A stretch of DNA of 64,000 bases from Haliotis asinina (GCF_037392515.1 NC_090290.1:22589753-22653752), one strand, 5' to 3'; positions 27,001 through 39,693 are shown, counted from the stretch's first letter. A program made the numbers and translations. Notes: generated by a model from the sequence alone, not told the origin.

Positions 27001-30000
27001 TAACATGTGTTTGTAGTAACACATATCCATTGTAACACATGTATGCAGTAACATATGTCCATAGTAACACTTGTTTGTAGTAACACATGTCCATTGTAAC
27101 ACATGTATGCAGTAACATATGCCCACAGTAACACTTGTTTGTAGTAACACATATCCATTGTAACACATGTATGCAGTAACATATGCCCATAGTAACACTT
27201 GTTTGTAGTAACACATATCCATTGTAACACATGTATGCAGTAACATATGCCCATAGTAACACTTGTTTGTAGAAACACATATCCATTGTAACACATGTAT
27301 GCAGTAACATATGCCCATAGTAACACTTGTTTGTAGAAACACATATCCATTGTAACACATGTATGCAGTAACATATGTCCATAGTAACACGTGTTTGTAG
27401 TAACACATGTCCATTGTAACACATGTATGCAGTAACATATGCCCATAGTAACACTTGTTTGTAGAAACACATATCCATTGTAACACATGTATGCAGTAAC
27501 ATATGTCCATAGTAACACGTGTTTGTAGTAACACATATCCATTGTAACACATGTATGCAGTAACATATGCCCATAGTAACACTTGTTTGTAGAAACACAT
27601 ATCCATTGTAACACATGTATGCAGTAACATATGTCCATAGTAACACGTGTTTGTAGTAACACATGTCCATTGTAACACATGTATGCAGTAACATATGCCC
27701 ATAGTAACACTTGTTTGTAGAAACACATATCCATTGTAACACATGTATGCAGTAACATATGTCCATAGTAACACTTGTTTGTAGTAACACATGTCCATTG
27801 TAACACATGTATGCAGTAACATATGCCCATAGTAACACTTGTTTGTAGTAACACATATCCATTGTAACACATGTATGCAGTAACATATGTCCATAGTAAC
27901 ACGTGTTTGTAGTAACACATATCCATTGTAACACATGTATGCAGTAACATATGTCCATAGTAACACTTGTTTGTAGTAACACATATCCATTGTAACACAT
28001 GTATGCAGTAACATATGCCCATAGTAACACTTGTTTGTAGTAACACATATCCATTGTAACACATGTATGCAGTAACATATGCCCATAGTAACACTTGTTT
28101 GTAGTAACACATGTCCATTGTAACACATGTATGCAGTAACATATGTCCATAGTAACACGTGTTTGTAGTAACACATATCCATTGTAACACATGTATGCAG
28201 TAACATATGTCCATAGTAACACTTGTTTGTAGTAACACATATCCATTGTAACACATGTATGCAGTAACATTTGCCCATAGTAACACTTGTTTGTAGTAAC
28301 ACATATCCATTGTAACACATGTATGCAGTAACATATGCCCATAGTAACACTTGTTTGTAGTAACACATGTCCATTGTAACACATGTATGCAGTAACATAT
28401 GCCCATAGTAACACTTGTTTGTAGTAACACATATCCATTGTAACACATGTATGCAGTAACATATGCCCATAGTAACACTTGTTTGTAGTAACACATATCC
28501 ATTGTAACACATGTATGCAGTAACATATGTCCATAGTAACACTTGTTTGTAGTAACACATATCCATTGTAACACATGTATGCAGTAACATATGTCCATAG
28601 TAACACTTGTTTGTAGTAACACATATCCATTGTAACACATGTATGCAGTAACATTTGCCCATAGTAACGCTTGTTTGTAGTAAAACATGTCCATTGTAAC
28701 ACATACACACAGTATTACCACATGTGCAGTAACCATTGTACTTGATGATGTGAATTTGAGACTCTTTTCTTCTCATCAGACCTTTGAACCGAAGTCATCC
28801 TACACAGCCCTGAAGGAGGGCAAGAAGAAGCTGCCTGTCACCACACCACAACAGGCGATGGAGATACAGAAGTTCTATGAGAAAATAATGAAATCAGGGG
28901 GCAAACAAATCAAAGATCTGCAGGTATGCTCCTATTGATGGGGAATTCAAATGAGGCTGTTAGATCTGAGGTGGATTTTAGAATAGTGCTGTTGTATTAC
29001 AATGTCACTTATGATGACAATGTGTTTCATATTCAGCTCCCTGAGGAATATATTGTATGATGCTATGATGTCAACCAGGTTATTACATTACTGTGGTACC
29101 CATGAAGGCCCGGATTAGAATTGGTTTTCAGTAACCCATGCTTGTCGCAGGAGGCAACTACAATATGTTGTCCAGTCATGGACAGTTGAGTCATTAAAGG
29201 TGCTGCGAGTCGATTTTTGAGTTGATACATCGAAGTGAAAAATTTAGAATCAATGACTACATTCCACACTCCCATCTCTGCTTCAGGGTAAATCTCTCAA
29301 TGCACCTTCCACTAACTTCTGTCAGATGCTACAAGAGATTGCTGAGGTCCAGCGCTTTGAAGTCCAGTATTTTGATATAAAAGAGATTAGTGTATCAGGT
29401 AAGTTCTCATGTTCTGGACTTACATAGATTGACGCTCATGCTGTTGATCACTAGATTGCCTCATCCGGATTTGATTATTTACAGACAGCGACCAAAGGGA
29501 TGAAACATTGCTGTGTGCAGCTTAAATCAACAAACAAACAAACAAGATAATCCACAAAGTATTAGTGTATAATGTATTAAGTGTATAATGCTAATTTTTG
29601 TCCCTTTGTTATGCAAGTTTTTTGAGTTATTTGAATGTTTTGCTCCTTCTCAATCCATGGTTGTAGAAGTTGATGGTAGACCTGTTGCTGGTTCCAAGGG
29701 ATTAATACTCATGATGTTGGTCACTATCTTGCTCAGTGTGGTATGTTTTAATTAAACTCATTTACTCAACTACCAAACCACCGACCCCAAGGACATAAAG
29801 ATGTAAGTGGGCATGGTTGGCGAGCTGTCAGGCTACTGATCCTTTGTGTGCAGACTGTTTCAGTGTTGTCACAACCCGTAGTGTACAGTACACAACCTTG
29901 TGCACGTAAAACCCACAAATGCATTGGAAATATGACCAGAGGGTGGCCACATTAATATGTTCAAACACCTAGTTGTGGGTACAGCAGTGTGCAGTGAACT

Positions 30001-30863
30001 TGGACAAAGTACTGTTACTACATGTCCCAGTTTTGAGAATGGGTGCCTTGTTAGGATGAGAGAGCCACAATGAACTCTGTGTGCCTAGTGGCAGCAAGAG
30101 TTGTATACTGTCCAAGGAGTTGAGATTGATGATACTGACATCCAATGATCGAGGGAAACAAATACAGTGCCTTGAGCAAGCACTAGTTGCATGGATTCAT
30201 TCCGTCAAGCTGGATGGCGTCTCGTACCGCACTTGTGGTCATGTTTATGCCTGGGTGTTGTCTAAGCCCAAACGGGCATGGTGATGAGAACAGTCTAATA
30301 CCTTTATCAAAGAAAGAGAACTCTAAATTTCCAAACAAGGCTCTAAGAATATCCTACATCCCATGGGCAAAGCAGCAATATGGTCATTACCATTGCAAAT
30401 ATGTTTCACTGTTGAAAGTTGTTAATCCTTTAGCTCAATGTTTTTGTTTAATTTGTGCTTGGTATAGTTTAGCGAAGTTTCAAAGTTCAAAGGTTCTGCC
30501 ATTGTCATGTTCGGAAATGCGTTTTACTATGCGCAATTTGATTGCTTTGCCACGATTCATGGCAATAATGGCGTACGAGAGTGGTACAAGTTTTCTTGTA
30601 GGTCACAAGTAGTTATGAATGGCGTGGATATGTCTGCTATATAAATGTCACATAATAAAAATAATATAGATAGGACAACCCTTTCTGCTGCATGATGTTA
30701 TGTTTTGTTGTTTTGTCTCCATGCAGGTCTACACCAGTGTCTTGTCCAGCTGTCCACAATGCCAGTAGCTGTCTGTCACGGCTCGGGACCCACACTAGAC
30801 GAAGCTCACGCTAATGCTGCCCACAATGCATTGCAGTACCTAAAGATCATGACAAAGTCGTAA
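24093..30863 (+). CDS. TARBP2: TRBP/PACT-family protein with three dsRNA-binding domains, complete, 7 coding exons
   Basis: Proteins of this family bind dsRNA and partner Dicer in small-RNA processing and RISC loading; in vertebrates they also modulate PKR. Exons: 24093-24255, 24952-25045, 25977-26149, 26599-26732, 28780-28923, 29287-29398, 30727-30863; 957 nt, 318 residues (human PRKRA 313, TARBP2 366). dsRBD1 is about 7-76 (starts KTPISFLQEL, RNA-binding helix SKKKAKHAAAQTAL). dsRBD2 is about 98-168 (starts NPIGELQEF, helix SKKTAKRNAAQAMM). An acidic linker follows (EDSEEEDEIPL). The C-terminal domain is about 245-315 and ends ALQYLKIMTKS. It lacks the KKxAK helix, as expected of the Dicer-binding third domain. 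The C-terminus resembles TRBP slightly more than PACT; protostomes usually have one gene, so the symbol is approximate. The ATG lies directly after an acceptor (24091-24092), so an upstream 5' UTR exon is expected. The 64-bp minisatellite fills most of intron 4. Confidence 0.93.
24520..24900. repeat. TGTTGTACATG-type tandem repeat in TRBP/PACT intron 1
   Basis: An 11-bp-based unit (TGTTGTACATG with ATGTA or TGTGT variants) repeats for about 380 bp, ending 50 bp before exon 2. A 70-bp higher-order block containing GTGTTGTGTTTTGGATG appears twice. Confidence 0.85.
25739..25900 (+). mobile_element. Family-B SINE in TRBP/PACT intron 2
   Basis: The head reads GGGCAGTGGAGTATCCCAGT, the B box is mutated (GGTTTGATTTCC), and the tail reads GCTGGAATATTGCTAAAAGC. 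Confidence 0.75.
26339..26455 (+). mobile_element. Degraded family-B SINE in TRBP/PACT intron 3
   Basis: A GGTTAAAGCATT head remnant, the TGTGAAGCCTATTTCAGGTG body and a CTCACTCAC end remain; the B box is lost. Confidence 0.5.
26806..28715. repeat. 64-bp minisatellite, about 29 units, in TRBP/PACT intron 4
   Basis: CATGTATGCAGTAAC recurs every 64 bp over 1.9 kb. The unit also contains CCATAGTAACACTTGTTTG and ACACATATCCATTGTAACAC. The first units (26806-26900) are shorter and irregular. Very few single-base variants separate the units, which points to recent expansion or gene conversion. On the minus strand all three frames stay open, giving spurious frames of 581-702 codons. Confidence 0.95.
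29094..29160 (+). mobile_element. Family-A repeat, head fragment in TRBP/PACT intron 5
   Basis: TTTTCAGTAACCCATGCTTG followed by TCGCAGGAGGCAAC. Confidence 0.45.
29420..29560 (+). mobile_element. Family-A repeat, 3' fragment in TRBP/PACT intron 6
   Basis: GACGCTCATGCTGTTGATCA, then a diverged GATTATTTACAGACAGCGAC. Confidence 0.5.
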
Positions 30864-31307
30864 CCATGGACCCCAGGAAATAACATAGCCTCACTTTATT
30901 AAGTAGAATTTGGAGGACTGTTGTAGTAACTTATAAGCGAGTTTTTATGATGGACCAAATACAAATATTTTAATTTTATGGAGCAGTGACATTATAGTGT
31001 CAGTGTATATGGCTTCCTGTGTAGGGCTGCATGTATAGGGCTCATTTTGGATTATTGGGGAGTATAGGTTCTCTCCAGCCCATGCTAATCAGAACAAGAG
31101 GAGACTTTTGTGTGTATTGCTTCTTGTGGATTCTGGGTTAGAATACGTTCTTCGCAATTGTCGGAAAAAGCAACAAAAGAGGATCAGCATATGGTGATGT
31201 GACTGTTAGTTGTGAGTCAGTGTACTGAAACAGCCTGGGTTGCTGTTCATATTAGTCACAGGATTGTCTAGTCCCGACAGGATTATTGACTGGCTGTCAC
31301 AAAACGT
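30864..31307. other. Region after the TRBP/PACT stop codon, probable 3' UTR
   Basis: AT-rich, with no further exon-like sequence. No AATAAA is seen here, so the transcript end is not placed. Confidence 0.3.
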
Positions 31308-33482
31308 GAGGGGTGGTGGAGTAGCCTAGTGGTTAAAGGGGCACTGATGCGGAGCGAATAATGTTTCTCGCCAACGGTCTAATTACGAAACCAAACCGCA
31401 ATTTGGTCAGCGCCCGCTCCTTCGACCGTGACGGACAAAGGAACTGGGCTCCTGTCCATATCAGCAGAATTTTTTCACCTAAACAGTCAGGAAGCCGGAT
31501 GCCTATCATATGCCATTTGTTAAAAAATATCCATGGTATTCCTTGTCCAATCGTAACCAAATATTCCAGCAGTGTAGTTCTTTTCGGATGCTTGGATGGT
31601 ATAGTTACTGATCCAATTTGATCCTATTTCTTCGTTTTTAACCTCGATATTTAATCACGATACATGAAAATATGATGTCTACAGGCACGTAGCAAGCCAT
31701 TTGTTTCAGTACGGAAGATTGCAAAGCTTTATATTTAGGTGGTTTTGAGTGTTGGTTGAGCTGTGATAGCAAATATCATACGTAAATTTTGGTAGCTATG
31801 GTAGCTACAATGGTATCTTATTTATGATAATAAAAACACACAATTGATTTATTTGAATTCGTAAACAAAAAACGATGACTTTGCCTTTGGTAGAGAAATC
31901 TGAAAATTTTCTCACGTAAAAAAGCCCTTATTTCACCTATTTATCAAAGTACACAGCAAATGCCAGTGTGTATTCCTTATGTAACGAAATTCCGTTGGTA
32001 TCCTCAAAACAGTTTCGGCCCATAAGTGTTTTCAGGCTGCATGCGACACAGAGATTACATCTTCCTTGCTGTAACTCGCGCTTGATGGTGTAAATACACG
32101 TGTTATTTGTCATCATTCCCTGGATGGTCAATTAATGATTTTTTAACAGGTATAATTAGTAGTAACACCACTTTGGTTACTCATCAAAGGTTCCCATTTG
32201 GCACTTCTCCTGTCTGGAGTAAATACTCAACATTATAAATTAAGGTCTTTAATGGCAAATGTATTGTATGTTATGTAATATGTGCATGTAGGTGATGCAA
32301 GAGGTTTTATCAGCTGAGTTACAAAAGCAAACATCGATCAAAGGATTAACCGATAACACACTGATTGATTAATTACTTTTATCTTCTAGTGAATTTGTCA
32401 AAAGGCAGAGTGTGTAGATGACAACCCCCTGTCGTAAAGTGTGAGTGCAAAAACAACATCCTCCCTTCAAAGAATTAACCACCCTTGCGTTGATTGATTG
32501 CTCAATATTGGTTAACTAAATTACTTAGAATAGTGGACATCATACAATTAGTTGCCAGGTGTGCTATCTTGGGAGACCAATGAGAGTTTTATCTGGTTTT
32601 CACCAACGAAAGACGTGAAACGATGTGTTACTTTTTCGCAAATGAGACAGTTGTAAGACACGCGACACAGAGCAGGATTATTTACCAGCTGCAGATGAAT
32701 GGAATACGATTTCTTTTACGTGGATATTGATGGATACACTCCTGAACAAGGTAGTAGCCTGACATTGTTGCTATAAAATTGGTCTGTTTTACATTCATTA
32801 TTTGCATTTTGTTTTAATTTATTCGTTGTAGCATTCAGCAGAATCTGTATGACAGAAAACAGACACTAGATCGCGTATGTGTGTGAAATAGGATCCACAT
32901 TGGCAATCTATACAATGTATAAATGTTGCTGTTGTGTTAGAAATTTACTATGAGTATAAGCAGATCGTGTGTTCTTTTATTAATTTTCAGAATCATACAA
33001 ATATGACAATAAACTAATTAGGGTTATGAGACAAAATATAGAGACGTACATTGGCTTCGTTATTTTTCCGTCCTGATAGTTTTTTACCATTTCTACCACT
33101 GGCAGATGATTAACCTTCAAAGTGTTTCATTTGTTTACATAAAACATTTGTAATGAAGTAAAAAATGACTTCACCTCAGTTGATCTGTCTATAATTAAAC
33201 TATCAGTTGCGTCTACGGACCGCGCAGCAGAGGTCACGAACCAGTCACGAATTCTGGGATATCATCCGGGTACTCACGGGAGAAAAACAATAACAAAAGT
33301 TTACACCAGTCCACGGAAATTGCTCCGCATTAGTGCCCCTTTAAAATGTTCGATCATCCCGCCGAACACCCGGGTTTGATTGCCTGTATGGGTGCAATGT
33401 CAGATGTCCATTTCTGGAGTCCTGTGCCATGTTATTGCTGGAATATTGTTAAAAGTGGTGTACAACCATACTCACTCATTTA
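31308..33482 (+). mobile_element. Family-B SINE split by the 31337-33340 TTAA element
   Basis: The tRNA-like head is at 31308-31336 (GTAGCCTAGTGGTTAA) and the rest at 33345-33482 (GGGTTTGATTGCC B box, GCTGGAATATTGTTAAAAG tail). The two parts align end to end once the inserted element is removed. Confidence 0.85.
31337..33340. mobile_element. TTAA-flanked (piggyBac-like) non-autonomous transposon, 2.0 kb, inserted in a SINE
   Basis: The ends are inverted repeats of 19 bp with one mismatch: AGGGGCACTGATGCGGAGC on the left, AGGGGCACTAATGCGGAGC as read from the right. They are flanked by TTAA at 31333-31336 and 33341-33344. Removing the element and one TTAA rejoins a family-B SINE. No transposase-length frame is present. 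Its repeats differ from those of the 15675-18872 element, so it is a different family. Confidence 0.82.
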
Positions 33483-33935
33483 TAAAACTTCATCACTGAA
33501 ATGCAGGATTCAAAATGTTCTCCCATATCAAGTTGTCAGACTATCATAGAACTGAAATGTTGTTCAGAGTAAAATCACCAAACTCTCCGTCTTGATGAAC
33601 CTGTTATTTCCTCAGTGCTAGGTAGAATTGACATATTTTTATTTGGTCCTGTATCTAGTATATCCCACTGAAAGAAGGTTTATTGTTCTTGAATGGCATT
33701 TTCTTCACTGTAGTCACCAGATGAATGGTTTTTAGGATTTTGTTTTACCAAAGTTTTTGAAGCATTTTTCTGTGACTGTTTTATTGTGACATTGTATAAA
33801 ACCAGATGGCTGCATTTACCTCCTTCCCATGCTGTACAACAGACCCCAGTCACAGCAGGTGCTTGTCAATATGGCCAGTGGTTACAGCTTTGTTAATGGA
33901 CACACATATTTTTGTGATTATTCTGAACGTAGAAG

Positions 33936-34100
33936 GGGCAGTGGGTTGGTCTAGTGGTTAAAGCATTCGCTTGTCACGCCATGACCTGGGTTTGATTTCC
34001 CACTTGTGTACAATGTGTGAAACCCATTTCTGGTGTGCCCCCTGCTGTGATATTGCTGGAATATTGCTAAAAGTGATGTGAAGCCAACTCATGCACTCTA
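33936..34100 (+). mobile_element. Family-B SINE
   Basis: The head GGTCTAGTGGTTAAAGC, a B-box-like GGTTTGATTTCC and the GCTGGAATATTGCTAAAAG tail are all present. Confidence 0.8.
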
Positions 34101-36394
34101 ACATAGTGCCATTTGTGAAAACTGATTAATCAAGGATATTTTTTGTAATAAAAAATTACAAATTTATTAATTAAAAAGAAAAACAGGTCAGTAATAAGTG
34201 GTCAAGAAATCCGAAACTGTTGGTGAGTTTAAAACGATGGAGTATTATATAAGCTGTAGCCGAGGCAGTATACTCAGGAAATAAGTTTTTATGACAGGCA
34301 TATTGTATAACATTGGAAAATCTACACATGCTACAAGTCTGTAGTCTTATGGACAGGGACTAGCAGTAACGAGGATTTCTCTGGTACAAGAGCTCAGGCA
34401 GATTTCATTAGATTCTTCCATTTTCACATACTTTCTGTATTTAACTTTTTTGTGAGAGTTGTTGCATTATTTGTTTCATAGAAACAGAAAAAGTACATGT
34501 TCTGTGTTTGATACACTTCAACAGATGAAATACTTTTGGAACAAAATAGTGTAGATCGAAATTGGTGCTAAATCCAGCCGTCTGTCCTGAAGAGGCAGAA
34601 GATGAAAAGCAATGAAATGTGATAGCGTGTTATTGAATGTTAAAGTAGATACTTTTGTGTAGAATCTGTTGTACAGCATCATTGGGCTGGACTGCCTCAC
34701 TGCCAGATGTGTTTCTCTTACTCTGTACGTTGTTAGAGGTAGCAATGATGATTCCATGATTCGTTGTGTTAAAACTTCTTGTGTGTATGGGCATTATCTC
34801 AGACTGTCAAGACAGTTCTGCTGCATGAGCTCCTGAGTGACATCTATCAACTTGCTCTGTTCTCATCAGATTTTTTGGAACACTGTGCAAACCTCATTTC
34901 TGGTGTCTCACACCGTGATATTGCTATAGGGAGCGAAAGCTATGCTTCATTTATTCTATGAGCTTTCTTGGTCGATGTCTACTAGCTGTTAGTTTTCCAG
35001 AGTGACATCTAGCTCTCTTGGTGGACATCTACCAAACCTGGCGGCATCTATCACCTCTGTCAGTATCTACCGGCTTTCCTTCTCATTATTTACAGTACAG
35101 CAAGACGACAGTGCATGGAGCTGAAGAATTTAATACAGATTCTTGTGTTTAGTTGTAGGATGACACAGCAGACATCGAATTGATGGTACTTTGCACTTTG
35201 TCTTGGTATGTTTTTTGACATTACAGTCAGTGTTGTGTGTTGTGTGTACCGCTGTGGGTGTGTTGTCCAGTCAGCTAAACCCCATGTGCTGCCATGAAAA
35301 AGTAGCCGGTACTCGGTGTACCAATCTTTCCAGTCAGTGAACATCAGCTGTTTTGCTGCATCAATGTAGCTGAGTTTACTAACACATGTTCAGTGATCTA
35401 CAACAATAAATTATATTATATTGTCCATGTTGTAGCACAAATAGATTGATATAAGATCATGAAAAAAGTTCCCTCCAGATTCTTAGGATCATAAGATGAC
35501 TGTTTGTCACACCAATATACAATGATTAAATCCACATGTTTACAAGTGTGAAATCTTCCCTTTGTGTCTAAAGCTTGCATTAAATTCAGTCAGTCCCTTA
35601 TTTTTCCAAAAGTCACCTGAAATTTTGTTTCCGACCTCAGTTCTGGTAAGCAATGAAAACCTAATCAGGATATCCTTGACATTCTCAGGGTAATTATAAA
35701 GTAAAACTCTTTAACTATTTTACTGATTATGTGATATCTTCAGTGTTTTCAAATCCCTTTTCAATGATGAGAAACATCACTTCATGGCCAAATAAGAAAT
35801 AATAGAAGTATTTGATCACAGGTTGTCATTACCTTTGTGAAAACACCCTTTTCTCACAGTATTTCATTTATTTCAGGACCAAAAGACCAAAACATTTCCT
35901 TGTTATGTGCAAGATATTTAAGAAAGAAAGGTATTTGGGACAGCAATTGAATTGAATGAAGTTATTTGTCATAACCCAAAAATAGAAATTCGTTCCATTA
36001 TCGGTTTCACTATTTACAGGCAGACATTGTAATTTTGTGTCCATGTGAATTGTGACATATCCATGAAATCACAGCACTCATGTACTGTATAAATGATTCA
36101 CATGAATCTTATGCAGGAGCCTTGTCCCTCTGTAACTACATTCTTCATTACTGGACTAAGACTTGCCATGGCTTCATCAGTGTTCATTCTTATTTCAGCT
36201 TCCCTTGATATATGTCATGTCACTCCTTGAAATCAACATGTTTACAAAATCTTTCATTAATATATGCTTGGTGTACATCTGATGACTGAAATGATATTAT
36301 GGAACATGGAATGAATTTAATTACTTGTGACAGCACTTCTGCAGAGAGTGATTATTTACTGTTCACTGCAGGGAGGTATCAGGTATCAACTAAT
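34101..36394. other. Intergenic, no gene seen
   Basis: A SINE-B-like fragment (CCTCATTTCTGGTGTCTCAC) lies near 34885, and short diverged repeats of GACATCTA type near 34970-35070. Nothing else is recognisable. Confidence 0.4.
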
Positions 36395-37130
36395 GTACTC
36401 TACCAGACTGACATGAACTGACAAAGACGATGAAATTGACTATTTCTGAGAGCTCTTCATCAGGGTCTGTGATCGTTTTGGTACTCTGCTGGGAGGCTAT
36501 GTTCAGCCATTCAACCAGACTGAAATGAACCAGTGAAGTCCAAAGACCATGAAATTGATTATTTCCGAGAGCTCCTCAACAGGGTCTCCAATCGTTTTGT
36601 GTCCACTGCAAGAGATCAACAGCATTTAACCAGACAGAAATGAACAAGTAACTAAGACAATGAAATTGATTATTTCAGAGAGCTCTTCTACAGGGTTTGT
36701 GTTTAGTGTCAATTGCAGGGAGATTATACAGCTAAACCACCCCACTGAAATGAAAAAGTAACAAAAATTAAATTGATTATTTTTGAGAGCTATTCTGCAA
36801 GGTCTACCATCCTTCAGTGGCCACAGCAAGATGTATACTGTATTTAACCACACTGAAATGAACGAGTAATATAGACGATGAAATTGATTACTACTGAAAG
36901 CTCGTTTGCAGGGTCTGGGATCGTTTTGTGTCCTCTATATGGAGATATATTACGTGTATATACAGGTATTCCGACTGAAGTTAGTGACAAAGACATCTAC
37001 ATTGATGACTTCTCAACCCAGCAGGAGGGTCTGCGATTGTTTAGTGTCTGCATTCACAGATGGACTTTTTGCGTCACAGGACTGGAATGAACTTATGAAA
37101 TAGGCACTGAAACTGAGTACGTCTTTCCTT
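36395..37130. repeat. Degenerate tandem repeat of about 113 bp, six to seven units
   Basis: Anchors ACTGAAATGAAC and ATGAAATTGATTATTTC recur near 36408, 36519, 36633, 36746 and 36851, with a last anchor (ACTGGAATGAAC) near 37080. The units are well diverged from each other, so the array is old. Confidence 0.75.
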
Positions 37131-37984
37131 GTACATATGCAGCTATCTACCTATCTATGTAACTACCATATGCTGGACATGCCATGGGGTTGAAGACGCG
37201 TGTCTTGTGTTATAACCAATTTTTACTATTTAATACCAGTGAGGTTATGAGGTATCCTGGGACTAGCTAGGAGATTTTAGTCTTTTTTTGTTTTGATTTT
37301 TTAAACTTTTATTGTATGGTACAGATCAAATTTTGTACATGTACACTCACATACGCACGTCCTGTATGTGAGTAATTATTGTGTCAAATAAAGATGTATG
37401 AATTTAAAGATCATTTGTGATTCTTTAAATTGTGTTCTGATGTTGTACCCGCCTGCGTTGACTGGCTTTCTGATCGCATGCTGTCGTACTGGGTGCGTGA
37501 ACCGTTCGTCATGACGTCAATCACTGGATTGTCTGGACCAGACTTGATTGTGAGCCGGATGACATCAGCTGGAATGTTGATGCATGTGGCATTTTTGGGG
37601 TGACCAACAATCGGCAAACGAGCTTTTCTCTTGCAAGATCACACACTTCCCATATACACATGAAAACAATTCAATGCAGCATTGATCTACATGTCCAGGT
37701 ACCAATTTAATCAAAATGCAACGTAAACACTATGCCTGCCAAATAGCACGCATATGACATGAGACTTCCCCTGAAAGGTTCGAAATATCCCATATATTAG
37801 AATGTCATACGGTAAATATTGAAATGGCACAGGAAAAATGTTCTCGGTGCGTGTCCTTACGGCACGCCTAATTCGTTAGAGACACAACTCACATTTTGTC
37901 CATGTTTAGCCATCTAATCCCCAAAGACAAGCAAAAACACTTATTGGCTTATTCTCCCAGGAAATCATTGGAATAATGGAGGCT

Positions 37985-38240
37985 TGAAGGTCCAGGGTAG
38001 AATAGGCCCTCAGCAACCCATGCTTGCCATGAAATGCGACTATGCTTGTCGTAAGAGGAGACTAACGGGATCGGGTGGTCAGGCTCGCTGACTTGAATGA
38101 CACGTCATCGGTTCCCAGCTGCGCAGATCGATGCTCATGTTGTTGATCACTGGGTAGTCCGGTCCAGACACGATTATTTACAGATCGCCGACACATAGCT
38201 GGAATATTGCTGTGCGGCGCAAACCTAGACTCACTCATTC
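37985..38240 (+). mobile_element. Near full-length family-A repeat
   Basis: It runs from a GAAGGTCCAGGGTAGAATAG head to a GACTCACTCATTCA tail, with GGGATCGGGTGGTCAGGCTC and GCTGGAATATTGCTGTGCGG. Confidence 0.85.
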
Positions 38241-38987
38241 ATTGGAATAATGATGGATGATGTAAAGAAATCTGGTTGGTTTTCCGTATAGAGTGATTGG
38301 AGTACTGATAGTTCACTTATTAAAAGTGGACATTGTGTATGTTAGATATATTGACCAAGTGAACCTGTCACAAAATTATTCGCTATTGAGGGAGTTGGAA
38401 AAGCAGAACAAATGAGCCTAAGAAAGACATCTTAAACAAAAGACATATCCGTCATAACAGAAAACAAGTAACATTTGTTTACTAATAATAAATTTAAAAT
38501 TATCACCATCATTGCTACAGTCGTTTATTCTGAAAAACGTGGGCACATTTGATTTCTTAAAGGGACATGTAAAATATGTGGTGCCCTAAGGCACTCTTAG
38601 AAAGAAATTCTATCTCTGCGAGTTTTATTACTCATGTCATGCGCTCGGGACAAAGATGATAAATCTCACGCCCAAATTGGTCTGAATGCTTTGTTTTCGG
38701 TGACGTTTATGAGAATGAAATATTGGAATTATGCATTGTCTTCAGAAGTCTTCAGAGAAGCAAGCATCTCAAGCTTTTCTCTCTCTTTGAGTTGGAAGCT
38801 CTTTGAGTATGCGGATGCTAAGTTTGCGGTTAATTCGTGTGCTCTTAAAAACCCGATAAGAACGACACGAAAGCTTCGCTTGAATCACTTGATAATGATG
38901 GGAGAGAATTTGAACGGTATGTCCAACATGCTTCTGTAAGAACATTGAATCAGGGGAACCTTTGTCGTGACCCAAGAGCCCCGTCTA

Positions 38988-39172
38988 TGTTTAGATCGGT
39001 TTTCAGTAACCAATGCTTGTCGTAAGAGGCGACTAACGGGATGAAGTGGTCAGGCTCGCTGACGTGGTTGACACATGTCATCATATCCCAATTCCGTAGA
39101 TGATGTTGGATTGTCTGGTCCAGACTCGATTATTCACTGAGTGCGGCGTAAAACTAAACCCACTCAGTTGTG
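38988..39172 (+). mobile_element. Family-A repeat, 5'-shortened, upstream of the orphan gene
   Basis: TCGTAAGAGGCGACTAACGG, GGTCAGGCTCGCTGACGTGG, GTCTGGTCCAGACTCGATTA and a GCGGCGTAAAACTAAAC tail; an internal deletion removes the GCTGGAATATT block. Confidence 0.8.
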
Positions 39173-39603
39173 ACTGAAGTGGACCATTCCATGAGTGGTA
39201 ATTCGGGCCACATGATGCAGTTCATTTTTGGGGTCAGTGGTCGTTCTCGGTGTCGTAGAAAATGTGTTTAAGAAACTCGGTGAAATTTTGATGCTTGAGA
39301 TTTTCACATAAAGAAGAAACCCAGCTCGCTTTTCTTATATTTGAAGACACCTTCTGAACCACAGTTCAGTGACATCAGGAATACCTTGCAACGCGACTAA
39401 ACCAGCAAAGCTGTTCGCTTACGGTAGGCTCCATACACTCACCTACCCAGAGTTCCACGCTGAGTCATCGCTGTGTGCTCTCCAGACACTCAGTCGCCGA
39501 GTCAGTGCGAACGCAATACTTCACAGATCTGTGAATTATTATGAACCTGTATTTAACACAATACCACATCTTTTCACAAGTACGAATGTTTGTCTGTTCT
39601 AAA

Positions 39604-39693
39604 TGACGTAATCATAATGCTCACGGAAAATACCGATTGCTGGAGCCGTCGTTAAATATGACGTCACAGTTTCATAACAATAGTGTGACGTCA
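39604..39693. promoter_or_regulatory. Cluster of ATF/CREB-type sites upstream of the orphan gene
   Basis: Two perfect palindromes TGACGTCA (39659-39666 and 39686-39693) start 27 bp apart, and a variant TGACGTAA is at 39604-39611. All lie within 190 bp upstream of the preferred start codon. TGACGTCA is the binding site of CREB/ATF bZIP factors, so a stress- or cAMP-responsive promoter is a reasonable inference. The same octamer is frequent elsewhere in the window, which weakens the inference. Confidence 0.45.

Larger units (their letters stand above)
37131..39603. other. Intergenic, with two family-A repeats and one AATAAA
   Basis: Besides the repeats listed separately, TCAAATAAAGATG (AATAAA near 37387) could be a poly(A) signal for an unplaced transcript. 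A small family-A fragment (ATCACTGGATTGTCTGGACC) is near 37520. No coding exon was found. Confidence 0.35.

Noticed and set aside
26668..28776. Minus-strand frames of 702, 643 and 581 codons
   Set aside because: They are translations of the 64-bp minisatellite in intron 4 of the TRBP/PACT gene, in three frames at once, and one runs across the real exon 4 on the opposite strand.
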